Shown: positions 33,461-45,884, numbered from the stretch's first letter. The stretch is 64,000 nt of DNA from Micrasema longulum (GCA_022494885.1 JAGVSM010002780.1:18105-82104), one strand, 5' to 3'. Translations and numbers: made by a program. The notes: a model not told the origin generated them from the letters alone.

Positions 33461-36400
33461 AGTACAGGGTAAATAAATATGTATTTAGACTTAAGTGAAT
33501 ATGTGCGTAGCATAAGAAATACTTCTAATAGCTAGGTACAAATTGGATCATGATTCACGGTATACTACGGTATTTGTTCCACCGTACCCTATGCGGCCAT
33601 TTTGATTTTCTAGTCAAACAAACACAAATTACTGGGTACATTTGTTCATGATAGTAATAGTGTTTTGTGTAACCAGAATACAGTTTACAGTAAAATCAAT
33701 GCGATATAAAAATGTTACATGCAAATCAGAACAAAGAAAACTTCACATTAAAATTCAGTTTTGACACAAAAAAAACAAATGGCCGCACCGGGTGCACGCA
33801 CTGTCACAGCTACCAGCCGGCGATATGTTTGGCCTATGAGACGTTCTTACTGTGAGCAAGATAAAATTGAAGTGCTTATACTTGTACGTGCAGGGTACTT
33901 AATCTACTACCCGCCTGAGTCAATGTCGCCACCTTGACCCTGCATTATTACGGGAGATGTTTGTTGATCCGTATTGAAGATTTGCGTTAACCTTATCATT
34001 TGAATTATACTGATAACAGAAATGAAACAAAAGCAATGAGTTAACTTCACCTTTAAAAAGTCAGTTAGTTCACTTCGCCTGTAATGGGCTCAACGACAAA
34101 GTTCGGTGGTTTGTTTTTTCTTTTTTTAATTGTTAATAGACCATCAAACTTATCCAAAACTTATAAATATGTTTTGTAATGTATTATCAGCTCTATGACA
34201 TTTTGAAGTTATGTAATTAAGAAATCTATAACAACACTCTAACATTGGTTGATTCTGAAGAACTAGTGGCGCATTTTTTTTCATACATTTTTAAGAAACT
34301 TCGCCGTTCAATTTAATGCTTATTTTTTTACCGCGGGTAAGAAAACATTTTTTGTATCCAATTTCCCGTAGAACGAAACTGCCTCATTTAATATAAATCA
34401 ATAATAATACGTGCATTATGTGATTTGCATAATATTTTTATATCAGCAACATAATTACGGGGATGCTCAGAGATAAAAATAAATATAAATATATTTTTAA
34501 ATGTCACATTTTTTAATCTCTCAAGAGTATACCGTAAAATGTTTATTCCCACAATATTTTTATAATCTTCTTTACTACCCACAAGCTCTGTCCAAACAGA
34601 TTTACTTTGAAAGTAAAATAGGCGTAGGTACACTTGCAAAAACTCGTGCAAATAATAAAAAATAAAGATTTTTATATTTTCTCAGTTAAATTTCTTCACA
34701 AAGGAGGATGATCATACTAACATTTAGTAAACCCCAACGTTGAATACTCTTAAGCAAATTCATAAGCATTTTTTACAAATGGTTTTAAAAGGAGTATGGC
34801 TGGTTCATAATATTTGCGCAGGGTGTAAAGAGAATGCGAATTTCCATTTGGAAGGATAAACGTAACTCGCGTGATGTTAAATATTTTTTTTGATGTTCAT
34901 GTTCTATTACGGTTATCTTTTCAACATAAAAAATATAAACATAGCAAAAAAAAAACTTAAATTTATTCCACCAAACCACTTTATGTGGATTGCTGTTGAT
35001 ATCCTTTAAAATAATATTATTAAAAAATAACAACGTACCTTCACAATAAAATAACAGTCAATGTTCACATGGTCACAAAGGGTTAATAGGAGTTACAAAA
35101 AGGATCTGATGTACAGTCCATGTAAATATTTAGTAACCTTTGCTTATGTGTGCGCGGCGATAAACAGTTTTCACAAGCGAAAATTGTATGTATACTTGAT
35201 TCACCGACAGGCACTAACGCATGTACTTAGCCATTTTAAACATTCGAACGCAATTAATTTCCATAATCTCAACAGCTTTATCTTTGCGGAAAAAATATCT
35301 ACGATGCAGATACAAGAAAAATCTTAAAACAGTCACAATTTTGCAATCCGCTTTTCCCTTCCTAAAAATGATGTCCATCTATGTAAATATTATGTTGTGA
35401 TATAAGTTGTGAGTTTAGACCGTTTTTTTTGCAAATTTTAAAATGAGCATCAAAAGTAAAACAAGATATGGTCGGATTTCTGGCACAAGTAGGTAGCTAC
35501 ATTTTACTAAAAGCTCACCCCAAATCAACAGTTTAAATAAAACTGTAAATTGAATATTATAAAATCATCTTTTTACGGATTTATAAAATACGTAAATAAT
35601 ATATTAATTTATAAAATAAGAAATGTTTTTATTTACTTTCTAAACAATGGTTATTTGATGGCATTTCTGAAGACATCTCATTTTCCGAAAATTAGTAGTT
35701 ATCAACTTGTGCCAGAAACCCGACGATGTTGTGTTTGCTTATTTTTGCGTGTACTTTTGCCCTTTTAGTTATTTTTTCATTTTTTATTATATTTATTTGG
35801 GGAAAAAAACGACAGCTTTTTACATATAATTCATATAAAAAATAAGGGTACATTGTAACTTACATTGTAAAAACCGTCAATAATTATTTTCCACGACTAT
35901 GCAAGTTATTAATCAAGCGTACACATTAAAATAACCCAGTAATATAATAATTAAAGCGTTAAAGTTTAAAATAACCCAGTAATATAATAAAATTAATTTT
36001 AAAGTTAAGAATTGTTAGTAATTCAGAAACAAATACAACGAAAAAATATATTATAAATAGTAATAAAAAAGTTTTTAAAAAAAATCAAAAAATCAAAAAA
36101 TAAAGTACTTATATATATGATAAATAAGTTCATTTATAAATAAAGTTTTTTTAAATAAGAAAATAAAAATAATGAAAAACTTTGAAAAAATATTTAAGAA
36201 GGTACAAAACATAAACTTGAATATACAATTTTAATGACATACTCATATAATTATACAGGCGTATTATCAACGCCTATTAGTAATCTTTTATATTTAGTAC
36301 AAAAAAGATGAGAAATGACATCAAACATGAAGCGTCAAAAACCTTTTAAATCGCTCTAATGTAAAGTTGTAGAAATCATATGCGTCGTTGTTTTACAAGC

Positions 36401-36589
36401 ATAAAGATATATTTTTTTATAACCTGTTATTAACTGTTTTTAATGGGCAGATAGAGTTTGTACATATAAATTATGTATTATGTACATAAATATTTTTAAA
36501 ATTCTCGCAAAGGGGAAATAAGTTTAGAGTAATTATAAAAATATTATTTTATCACGAATACCCCATAATATTATTTCCAATTTGAATAG
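33461..36589. other. 3.1 kb AT-rich stretch without recognised gene
   Basis: Frames at 34388-34651, 34785-35033 (minus), 35061-35327 and 35550-35768 (plus) were read and match no family I know. GTTTAAAATAACCCAGTAAT ATAATAA-type sequence is tandemly duplicated at about 35930-35990 (two units of about 36 bases). Confidence 0.4.
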
Positions 36590-36965
36590 CGGAACAGTCC
36601 ACGTTTCCTCAACTTCTTCAGTCTTCCAACTGTTGATATTTGTGAAGTAATTTAGCCAGATGAATCTCACCTACATCAATAAAGGTTTTAGCTCTTTCAC
36701 TTCACAAAAGTCAACAGATGAAAGAGTTGAGGAAACGTGGATGTTAACACTCCAGCAGAATGGTAAATGTTACAAAATGTGTAAAGTGTCCGCTTAAACC
36801 AGTCAATAAAAGGTCATAAGCCCCGCAAATGCCTCGACTTCCATATTCCAATCTCAAAAATGTTTTCCCTCTCTAGTGAAATAAATTTAGATCTTAAATC
36901 CGTTGGGAGTTAAATCCAGCCTGTCTACAAACATTTAGACATACTTAAAACGTGGGAGTTGTGAT
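36590..36965. repeat. Foldback FB-D, copy 3
   Basis: Contains ACGTTTCCTCAACTTCTTC, AGATGAATCTCACC, TCACAAAAGTCAACAGATGA, AAGAGTTGAGGAAACGTGGA, TTTTCCCTCTCTAGTGAAAT and CTACAAACATTTAGACATAC. The inverted pair GTTTCCTCAACT and AGTTGAGGAAAC forms an inner stem not equally evident in the other copies. Confidence 0.78.
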
Positions 36966-38400
36966 CATGTTGTACACTTCAGCGGGGATCTATTCTGACA
37001 AGTAAATAAAAATAGATATACCGATTTGATCGCCAAAACATCGTATCTGACAAAAACAACATTTTGTAGGAAAACACTTCTTCCTCTTAATTAAGAAGGA
37101 ATACGCTTTGAGAATCAAACTTTATTTCGACTTTTTATTTTATTGATATCAATAAAATAAATATTCAAAACAAAACTTGGTTCTCGAAGTAATACATATT
37201 ACTTAATAATCAAAAATATATATTCTCCCGTAAATATTGCTTCTGTACGATTCGATCATTGTACACGGACGAGCGATGCAAACATACAGATAACGCGGCT
37301 AACCCCGCGCGCTGTTTCGCCCTCCGCAGATAAATAAATAAATAAGCGCGTACCAAATTAACGAGAGACAGCCGAGTGGTTGACACAACGATTTCCCCTT
37401 TGATTCTGGGAAGATTTCTAATCGAAGAAAGGGTAAATTAGAATTAAAAAATCATCCACATCAATGGTTGTGCCGTGGGCGATAGGTACCACCTACACAA
37501 TATATCGCACATTGGAAAGAATAGGGCCGCAAGTGCAAATTTATTGATTTCGAGTGAACAGTATTTGAATATGGTTTGGTTGTGAATGTTTTTTAGTAAT
37601 AAATACAAATGTTCATGGAAGCAGAGATAGAGGGGGAGGAAGGTAAAGTTGGAACTATACCATTTCTTCTCCCTTTTATGTACTTTTTGTTTATTTTTAT
37701 ATTTCTTTTTTTTGGATAAATTTTTTCCCCCATCCCTTCTGTATTTATAATAAATCAATGTGAAACCTGATACAGGTCTTACTTTTCAAAATTGTTTTCT
37801 TATACCTTGATGTTGATAAAAGACTGTGTAATTTTCATAATGAATAATAAAATAAAATGAAAATATTTCAAAAATTACCGTTAATTGTTTTCTGAGTAGG
37901 GGAATCTAATTTTATACATTATATCGTCGTCAGTAACCCTAAAAATGACAGACAGTTTTTAGTTAAATATGTCATTCGAAGCGTAAAATTATGTTTTTTA
38001 AGAAGCAAACGTCACCTAACTTGCGGAAATCCAAATAATTTATTTTTTACTAAGTGACTTTAGATTATCAAAATAATTTTGAAAAATGTTAAATACACCA
38101 AAATTTAATTTATAATATATATAGTAAATGCAATTAATTAAAATTTAGATTAATTTTAATTAAACTTTATTCAAAATATATATAATTTATACAATTTAAT
38201 AAAATTTAACTAAAATATTAATCATTTATAAACTGTTTTGAAATAATAAGCTATGTATAACCATAATTATGTAGTTATTTTTCTCATCGTATAAGTAAAT
38301 ATAAAAATGCAATAGAGAAACAATGTTCTGTAAAATACTTCAGAGTTAATAAACTGTAGCAAATAAACTTTTCCGATAGAAGATAGTTTTTACAAATTAT
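36966..38400. other. AT-rich; possible degenerate SINE head at 37362-37440
   Basis: ACAGCCGAGTGGTTGACACA followed by TTTCTAATCGAAG recalls the A and B boxes of a serine/leucine-type tRNA head, but the B box is badly decayed. The 104-codon minus-strand frame at 37444-37758 is not recognised. Nothing else seen. Confidence 0.3.
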
Positions 38401-38560
38401 TATTTTTTATTTTTTTATTTACTTATTTTTTTTATTTTCTTTTATTTAGGAAACATACAGTACAGTTACAAAGTTTTATATTTTGCACAGTTAGACTTAA
38501 ATCTAATGGACCAGCGAAGTTTCTATATTATAAAGTAATTATACGTAAGGTTATTAATTA
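38401..38560 (-). mobile_element. Possible LINE 3' tail (minus strand)
   Basis: A TTTATT-rich tail followed by AGGAAACATACAGTACAGTT resembles, on the minus strand, a LINE 3' end terminating in an AAATAAA-type tail. A similar block lies near 18010. No coding remnant was identified, so the call is weak. Confidence 0.3.
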
Positions 38561-38765
38561 AAGTATAAAAAAGAGAAGGAAAAAAAACATAAATAGAAGT
38601 TGTTTCAAAATTAAAATTTAAAAAAATGAAGAAAATTTGTAAAAGTAATTAAAGTCAAGAATTAAAATAAAGAATGAAAAACATGCTCAGATGTAAAAAT
38701 AAAATAAAATAATAATTACATTTTTTTAAAAAGGAAAAACATAAATATACACGTACATATTTAAA

Positions 38766-38900
38766 GGGTTGTGGTCTTGTGGCTAGTGTCTCGGACTCAC
38801 GGACCAAAGGTCTGTGGTTCGAATCCCACTCTACCCCAACTTGATTTCCATTTTCTAATAGTGAGTTAATTACAACTCGTTGAAAATGGCCACCAAAAGT
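38766..38900 (+). mobile_element. SINE-B, copy 3
   Basis: The head reads GGTTGTGGTCTTGTGGCTAG, GGACTCACGGACCAAAGGTC and an intact B box GGTTCGAATCC. The body reads CTAATAGTGAGTTAATTACA and ACTCGTTGAAAATGGCCACC. The tRNA module is the best preserved of the four copies. No clear target-site duplication was found. Confidence 0.87.
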
Positions 38901-38904
38901 TAAA

Positions 38905-40014
38905 TAAGGGATTCAAAGAAACGATGAGACGAATTTTTAAAGAATCTTTAAATAAGAAAATAAATTTAAGTCAATTTAAAAACATCTTCAAAATTAATGA
39001 CACATAGTAAGAGCAGCAATATATTGATTTTATATACATATAGAATATAAGTAATTAAAAGTAGTTTAAAAGTATAAAAACATGTCAATGCAGCAAAGAA
39101 AAAAGAAAGAATAACAGGTATAGGTAATATTTAAAACTTAAAAAAGCAAAAGCAATTATATTTAAAAGGTCATATCCAAAGTCCAAATAAACTTTAAAAC
39201 TTAAATGCGTATGCATTTGACATCACCATCATTGTTTGACACCAATCAGTGATTGTTTGTCGCAGCTCGTATAAGATTAGAGTTTCACGATTATAAAGTT
39301 CAAACGGTTCTAAATTTTAGCCTGGGAAAACGTACGTAGAACCTTTCCAAAGTAAGGTAACACAGTGTTAAAATGGCACCCATGAAACAGAAAATATTTT
39401 TCCCTTTGGTTTATTCACACACAATATAGGTACCACTCGACAGAACAATGATAACATAAATCCAGTACAAATTTAAAACATTTACGTAGGATTACAGTAT
39501 CGCTTTTCCTGTGAAACGCCGCGACAAATGGGGTGGAAACTCATACCCCCATCCGCCCAAATACCTCCTCCCTCGACAACAGACCCCCGCCCTTCATACT
39601 AACAGCCTCCCCCTTTCTTACTAACAACCATCACCCCTCGCGTCCGCACATTGTATTGATACCTTGTCAATACGAATCCGTTTCTGGGTGATGAACCGTG
39701 AAACGAGGAAGGAGGAGGAGGAAAGGGGGGTATTCATAGTTAAGCACTCAATCAGATATCAAGATGATACATGTGGCACCTAACAAGGAATGCAAGCGCA
39801 ATACAAATCCTTGATTTCCAAAAGGTGCATTGAATCAATACAGTTTTTCAGGGGTCGAACGGATATCTACATCAGAAACATCCACACACTACAAATACCA
39901 CAAAGTTGTAAAAATGTATTATTATGATTAAAGCGTACTTGAATACGATTCAAGTAACTGGAGCCCATTTTGCGGAGTTCATTCGTTAAAACCTGAGAGA
40001 GTGCAGAGATAATT
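38905..40014. other. No gene; C-rich and polypurine patch at 39500-39740
   Basis: 39540-39640 is strongly C-rich on the plus strand (CCCCCATCCGCCC, CCTCCTCCCTCG). 39700-39730 is a purine tract (GAGGAAGGAGGAGGAGGAAA). No coding or RNA feature was recognised. Confidence 0.4.
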
Positions 40015-40345
40015 TTTACGTTTTATCAACTACAACTATTCCTATCGAATCTTTAAACTATGACTTCTTGAAAGTTTATCCAGAAGACGGAAACTGGGTG
40101 ATTTAATGTTTCTCTTTAAGATAATAAATGGCATGTTGGACTCTCCTGACTTGCTAAACATGATTCAGTTAGGACTACTAGACATAGTCTAGGGAACCAG
40201 ATCAGTTGTATTGTCATTTTTCACATTAGCCAAATGAAGTTTAAACTTGATATGAAAGAAATAATTTAGGATTTCGACTGATGTTTAAGTATTTATGTTC
40301 ATTTATAAAAAGAGAAAAATAAATGTATAAATAAATACACGTCAA
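40015..40345 (+). mobile_element. LINE C-terminal fragment
   Basis: Plus strand, frame one: INYNYSYRIFKL, a stop, then SRRRKLGDLMFLFKIINGML and DSPDLLNMIQLG. This is the LSxRRxxxDLxFLFKIxNGxxDSPxLL block that follows the RT domain in Jockey/CR1 elements. It ends in an AAATAAATGTATAAATAAAT-type tail near 40340. Strongly truncated and frameshifted. Confidence 0.75.
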
Positions 40346-40724
40346 ATATATTTATAAACGTACGACTAGATGTTTGTTTTTTTTTTTAGTTTTTATTTTG
40401 GGTTTATTATTTTGTTTATTTATATATTTTATTTTTAAAACGGTTGAGAACCCCTGAGCTCTTATCAGGAGACAGTTAGTATTCTTCCTAGGGCATTCAA
40501 TATACATTGCAACAATACTAACAAATCAATGATTTATGATTTTTGCTATTTCGAAAATACCGCGTTATCTTTATTTTTATTATTTTTCTACCTAAGTATG
40601 TTAAGTATTAAAATCCCAAAGTTATTATATAGAACATTTATAAAACAACTGTGTAATATGTATAGATATATTGTTATTATATTATTTCATAATTTTGTAA
40701 TAGAACACTATATGTTAATTGTAT
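40346..40724. other. AT-rich stretch without recognised feature
   Basis: The 83-codon hydrophobic frame (40529-40780) is low-complexity AT-rich sequence and runs into a LINE-like tail. Not supported as a gene. Confidence 0.4.
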
Positions 40725-40795
40725 TTATGTTTATGTTTATACAAGGCATTTGGGCCGTGTATACACTAATAAATAAATAAATAAAAATAAAAGCG
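40725..40795 (+). mobile_element. LINE-like 3' tail
   Basis: GGCATTTGGGCCGTGTATAC followed by AATAAATAAATAAATAAAAA. A GC-containing terminus plus an AAAT-repeat tail is the pattern of LINE 3' ends in this window. Confidence 0.4.
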
Positions 40796-40943
40796 AAAAT
40801 ACTTAGTTTTTTACCAATTATTTTTATTTAATTAACGAACGGTTTCGGAGCAACATAATAATACTAATAATGTTTGGATAATTTATATAGCGTCATTTTT
40901 GTGAAAATCACCTCAAGGGCGCTGTACAATAAATAAATATCCC

Positions 40944-41275
40944 AGCACGTCTTGCAGCTACAGAGCGCATGGACAATAAGAAATCTAGCCCCTATTTACA
41001 TTGTTATTTTTATTTTTTTTATTTGATAATGTAGTTAAGAGTTTAGGTGATATTTTAAAAACGAAATAAAAACCAAATGTATAAAATTAGAAGTTAGATA
41101 ACAACAAGTCTTGCAGCTACTGAGCGCATGGTCGGTTGAAATTCTAGACCCCATTTACAAAATTTAGATATTTGATAGTTGATAACATTTACATAATATG
41201 ATAAAAATAATATGATAGCTAACATCACAAAAAGTCTTGCAGCTTCAAAACGCATCGACAAATGGAATTTCAACA
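40944..41275. repeat. Three spaced copies of a ~57 bp unit
   Basis: Units at 40944-41002, 41105-41160 and 41231-41275. Each contains GTCTTGCAGCTAC (or GCAGCTTC), GCGCATGG or CGCATCG, and a GAAATTCTAG-like block, with CCCCATTTACA in the first two. Start-to-start spacing is about 160 and 127 bases, with AT-rich spacers. Identity falls from unit 1-2 to unit 3. Class unknown. Confidence 0.7.
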
Positions 41276-41285
41276 ACATACGAAT

Positions 41286-42039
41286 GATTTAAAAAAGTTA
41301 ATAATAAAAAATATTTTTTTAAAAACACAATAATAATACATTGAGCAAAGAACTAGTAAGTATGGCAATTAAGTGAACATGTAACAGCACAAAAGTAAAA
41401 TATAAAAAACTAAACAAAGATATCATTCCTTTACTTATTATTAAGGTTAACAAGACAATAGACGATACTCAAACTCAAACTCGTCCCTGTTTTATTTTGG
41501 TATGTAGTAAACAGGACCTATTGTCCTTTTCATAGTAAATAACTGTGAAAACATTTGGTTCACATTTGGCTGTTCCCTGGAAGATGATAGTAGAAACGCA
41601 TCTGTGTGCGTAGTGTAGAGTGTAGGTACCAAGGAATCTATCTATGTGTGCTTTATCGGTGTTGTTGAGTTAATTGAGAATTGAAGATAAATCCTATTTT
41701 ATAATTTGAACAGTGTCTTAAGTCTAATAAGTGTGGAGGTAATAAATCAAATTATGTCAAGTAGTAATTTATGTTTGTGGTGGTTTGGAGTGTGTGGTGA
41801 GGAGGGTAGAAATTGTATCATTTTCATTTGTTTTAAAATCAGACAGGAGCGTGTGTTGCTGCCGAACCAGTCGATACGTAAATAAAAAATAAGTTGTTGA
41901 AAACAATATTTATGTGAATTATAATGAATAACCGGCCGTTAGTGCTTTTAATATGAATCGTATTTACTATGATGATTTAGACGTCAATATTTGTAAATAT
42001 AGATATATATATAAAACAAAATTTATAATTATGTAATAT
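41286..42039. other. AT-rich stretch without recognised feature
   Basis: No gene or element recognised. Confidence 0.4.
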
Positions 42040-42049
42040 TCTCGTGGAT

Positions 42050-42216
42050 ATTTATATGTGTGTATATGTATGTTCATATGTATGTATGTGTATATATGTG
42101 TATATATATGTATGTATGTATGTATATGTATGTGTGCATGTACGGGTATATATATATATATATATATATAGATATGGACATAGATATAGATATAGATATG
42201 GATATGGAAATAGATA
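42050..42216 (+). repeat. Compound microsatellite (TGTATA/TATG)n-(TA)n-(GATATA)n
   Basis: TATG/TGTA units (42055-42138) pass into an 11-unit TA run (42148-42170) and then GATATA/GATATG units (42170-42216). Two overlapping frames are open across it only because the repeat lacks stops. Confidence 0.92.
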
Positions 42217-42399
42217 TGGATATGTTAAGAATTAATGTTTTTCATAAAATGCTTTGTGCCTATTAAATATGTACAAACTTCTGTTTTAAATTTTGGTACT
42301 CCGGTTTTGTATTATTTTTTTATCTTATAATTGCGATATCGTTTACATATTTTTTGCTTTTTTTTACATTTTTCTAAATATTATTTGAAAACATAAATT

Positions 42400-42560
42400 A
42401 AATGTACTTTTTTTGCGCTCCTTATATTTAAGTTAGTAGTAATTATTATTATACAACTATGTAGTGTTATCATATGATTTAATGTAAAGGATCTTTACCG
42501 ACAAGCCATATTAATTGGCTTGGTGAGTCCTGTAAAAAAAAATAAAAAAATAATGTTTTA
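42400..42560 (+). mobile_element. Probable LINE 3' untranslated end
   Basis: GACAAGCCATATTAATTGGC TTGGTGAG forms a stem-loop (AAGCCA/TGGCTT) shortly before an A-rich tail with AATAAAAAAATAAT. This hairpin-plus-tail layout is typical of insect LINE 3' ends. No coding remnant was identified upstream. Confidence 0.4.
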
Positions 42561-43003
42561 AAAAATAATAAAAATGTAATATTGTATGTAAAAAATAAAT
42601 TTAAAAAAATGATTTCTTAAAACTAATCAGATCTTGCATTTAAGGGGGATAATGTTTATATCAACACAAAGACCACTCTTTCCTTTGAATTGTTTCAGTT
42701 ATAAAACGAATCGAAAAAAATATATATTGTAGATTTTACAAAAACGCTCACATTATAATCAACCTCAGTCGGACAGCACTTCCTTTTTTCAAATTTTTCA
42801 TTGATGAATTACGTCGAATTCGAAAAACATTGAATTATTCCAACTCTACAATATTTATTTATTTCCTAGAAATCTGAAATTCTAACTCACAAATAATAGC
42901 ATTGATAAAATACATAGTGTATTAATTTCGAAGAATTTTCAGGTACAGACAGCTTAACTAACACAAAATCACAATGTATAAGGTATCGTTATAAAAAAAA
43001 TAC
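42561..43003. other. AT-rich stretch without recognised feature
   Basis: Nothing supported. Confidence 0.4.
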
Positions 43004-44016
43004 CAGGGCCGCGATCGTAAACGCTATCTTCATCGGTACATATCGAGACGGTATAAACTAAGATCGTTATTTATGTACGAAAATGTGTACACAGCTACTT
43101 ACTTACTTGCTTTGAAAAATTCTCCTCCATTTGGAGATTCCAAATAATGCCAAAGACTTTAAATTTTTTATTTATTTGCACAATTGATCGCATTGCAGAC
43201 TAAGGCAATTTTAAATATTTACCTACAACTGCAAATTTACCACCATTTTCTATTCTTTCGATTATTTTAAGTTTCTTATAATAAAAATACGTATATGTTA
43301 TACTTCACTTTTATTTTTAAATTTTACCAGGTTTCGTCGTGACCGACATCGTCAGACTGGTGTGAGCTAAACAAATTTCTACATACAAGTGCAAGCAGGG
43401 GTAGGAAATCATGATTTTACATTATTATGAGAATAAAAGCGTTTAAATTAAAATAATTTAAGTATCTAGTAATAACAATTGTATAAATTTAAGTTTTGTT
43501 TGAAAGCATATAATAAAAAACAAACGTAAAATATACAATTTTATGAAATTTTAAAGTAAAAACGTGTTTAAAACCTACGTATTTTAATTTTAGGAAAGTT
43601 ATAACAGGGGCCGCTAGCCGGTATTTCATTCAAAAACCATGTCCACGGGCCCAGGGGTAATTAAGTCACTCTCCGAAAGCAAAATTCCCGGCTGTTAAAA
43701 CTATATACGCATTATTATTTTTTTATTTAAATGCAGTTCCACCTAAAAATATAAGTAAAAAAACTTAATCAATTAAAGCACTACATTGCGAAAAAAATCG
43801 CGTTATAACGAATCGCACTCGGCGGGGTCGCGATCATCGGGGGTTACCTGTATTTGTATGAAAATTTGAAAGTATCTTCGTCGGTAACTTGTAATTGAAC
43901 ATGTTTTGAAAAATTAAAAATTGTAAACGAATGCTATTTTTCATACAGAAGACTTAATTTTACTTTGTAGATAAAATTGAAGATAAATTTAAACTTCTCA
44001 TTAGAATACGGGCCCA
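43004..44016. repeat. CAGGGCC-ended repeat (family C), copy 3, split by an insertion
   Basis: The left part (43004-43089) starts CAGGGCCGCGATCGTAAACG and contains GGTACATATCGAGACGGTAT. The right part (43851-44016) contains AGTATCTTCGTCGGTAACTT and ends AATACGGGCCCAG. Aligned to the uninterrupted copy at 28250-28502, the two parts join exactly at GTA/TATTTG. Confidence 0.75.
43090..43850. mobile_element. ~760 bp insertion in family C copy 3
   Basis: It begins CACAGCTACTTACTTACTTG and ends GATCATCGGGGGTTACCTG. The flanking bases GTA and TATTTG leave either no duplication or a TA one. It contains dispersed motif P (43336-43372) and CAAAAACCATGTCCACGGGC. No open frame was recognised. The right end, read on the minus strand (CAGGTAACCCCCGATGATCG), looks like a Tc1/pogo-style terminus, but the left end does not mirror it. 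Class undecided. Confidence 0.5.
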
Positions 44017-44664
44017 GGGCAAGGGAATAATATTACGATAAGAACCACACATTAAAATTTTCAATAACAGATTTCATTATTATAAATCTAAATGTAACAA
44101 ATACATTTACATTTGTATCTTACTGTAACACATTTACATATATATATATATAAATAAATGTAATATATGTATAATTTAACAGCGGTCTGATAATAAAAGA
44201 AAGGAAAATTGATACTAAACGTAGTTTGATATGAGAAAATATACTTTTTTGTATGAAAAGTTCATTCGTCGAGCAATTTTTTCGGTATTAACAGATCGAT
44301 TTTTATAATATTGGTGTAGAGGCAGACTTATTGAGCATTTATTATTTTATTTGTCATTCGTAAAATTAATATGTTAAAAAATCATTTTAAAGTTGAAATA
44401 AAACATATATTTTTTTTCCAATAGTGTAAGCAGTTAAATATCAAATTAACCTTTCAAATTTTCAACCCACACAAGAAAAAATCATTTTTAAATACACGTA
44501 AAAAACAGTTCTGTCGTAACATATTGACCGAAGGACTGCAGCATATTCTCCAGCTCTAGTGTCGTGAAGGCTACTTTTGTGGCAGATAGGGGTATAAAAA
44601 AGTGCAAATTAAACAAATGTGCATGTTTACGAGCGCAATACACAATAATCTATTGCAAACGATT
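44017..44664. other. AT-rich stretch without recognised feature
   Basis: Contains a short TA run at 44140-44155; nothing else. Confidence 0.4.
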
Positions 44665-44733
44665 CACTGTAACCCATGATCCACTGTAACCCATGATCCA
44701 CTGTAACCCATGATCCACTGTTACCCATGCTCC
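44665..44733. repeat. 17 bp tandem repeat, four units
   Basis: CACTGTAACCCATGATC repeats four times head to tail. The first three units are identical; the fourth reads CACTGTTACCCATGCTC. High unit identity implies recent expansion. Confidence 0.93.
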
Positions 44734-45054
44734 ACTACGTTAAAAAAAAAAGTAATGTTTAATGTAAATACATTTTTTTATTTATGAAAAACAACAGTTG
44801 TTATATAAGAATATCATATATGAAAAAAGGTGCATAAATCCAGTTAAAGTTTTTCACAAATATAATGTCAGAAAAAAATAAATATACATAAGACAAGAGA
44901 AAAAAGCACACGTAAGAAGGATAAGGGATGAGGAAATAGAATGGAGAGGGATTTTCATAGTACACCTAGTTGAAAGATTCAAGATTTTAATATGAAAAAA
45001 CATGAACATAATTAAAAGAACATAAACTTATTACACCCTGATAAATGTTTCATT

Positions 45055-45605
45055 TTACAGTGTTTCAAAAATATTTTTTTTTAATTCACAAAATTTCGTA
45101 GAAAAAATATCTAAATGGGGACAAAGTAAGTTCAATTTGCAGCAGCTACGATAAATAAATGAGTTTTGAACATATTTTTTTCGTGCAATGGATTATACAA
45201 AAAAAACAACTTGTCGCGTTGACTTTACGGGACAGTTGAAATACGCTCTAAGAGATATGGACTATCGATAAAATTGTTTACAATTTCGAAGAGGAAAGAG
45301 ATCAGAAATGCTTCTACGTTTAGTAAGGGAAGTTAAACTATGAAAGGAAGAAGAGTCTTCGTACTAGTCAAAATAAGTATGAGATTTACGATCCAGAAGT
45401 TTAAGAAGTCTATTCCGTATCCTATCTAGTTGTGACATTTAAATTGAATATCCAGGATTCCAAACAACAGAAGCAAACTCAAGATGGCTGCGGACGTATG
45501 CATTATAAGAATTTTGAGGGATGTGGTTGTTTCGAATGGTTGAGTGGTGAGTATAATAAAGCCCAGATTTCTGTAAGCCTTATTTACAGACGCCTAAATA
45601 TGGAA
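45055..45605 (-). mobile_element. LINE post-RT region, decayed
   Basis: Minus strand: VNKAYRNLGFIILTTQPFET, then with a 1-base shift YNAYVRSHLEFASVVWNPGY, MSQLDRIRNRLLKLLDRKSH, FHSLTSLTKRRSISDLFPLR, and farther SPYLLERIS-like and FNCPVKSTRQVVFF frames. This is the YxxxVRSxLEFASxVWNPxY ... LxxRRxxxDLxFL block of Jockey-type elements, with several frameshifts. A LINE in the opposite orientation follows at 45885. Confidence 0.82.
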
Positions 45606-45626
45606 ATCAAATAAGATTAAGAAAAT

Positions 45627-45715
45627 TAGTGGTTAAAAACCACGCTGTTTTATTTATTATACTATAATGAATAACCACAAAGTTAGTCCTTCAAATACAA
45701 AATTTATATTAAAAT
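45627..45715. repeat. Foldback FB-R, copy 3 (one arm)
   Basis: ATTAGTGGTTAAAAACCACG, CTGTTTTATTTATTATACTA, TAATGAATAACCACAAAGTT and AGTCCTTCAAATAC match the right arm of FB-R copy 1. No left arm is present. Confidence 0.72.
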
Positions 45716-45884
45716 TATTTTCTAACTTAACTTTTAAAAAATAATTTAGTATCGTCAGCAAACATGACAAAATTAGAATTTGCCAATGTCATTAATGTAA
45801 ATTAAAATAAACATACTATTATTTCTATAACATATTATTATGTAATACGTTAACGCAGATAGTCACAACTATTGAGACCTTAAA

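Noticed and set aside
40529..40780. 83-codon hydrophobic frame
   Set aside because: AT-rich low-complexity sequence running into an AATAAATAAATAAA LINE-like tail.
40944..41275. CRISPR-like array (repeat units with spacers)
   Set aside because: Only three diverging 57 bp units with AT-rich spacers of unequal length in a eukaryotic context; no cas genes.
42044..42266. Two overlapping 63-68 codon frames of Tyr/Met/Ile/Asp repeats
   Set aside because: They are translations of a compound microsatellite.
44665..44733. Telomere-like repeat
   Set aside because: The 17 bp unit has no relation to the insect TTAGG telomere motif and forms only four units.
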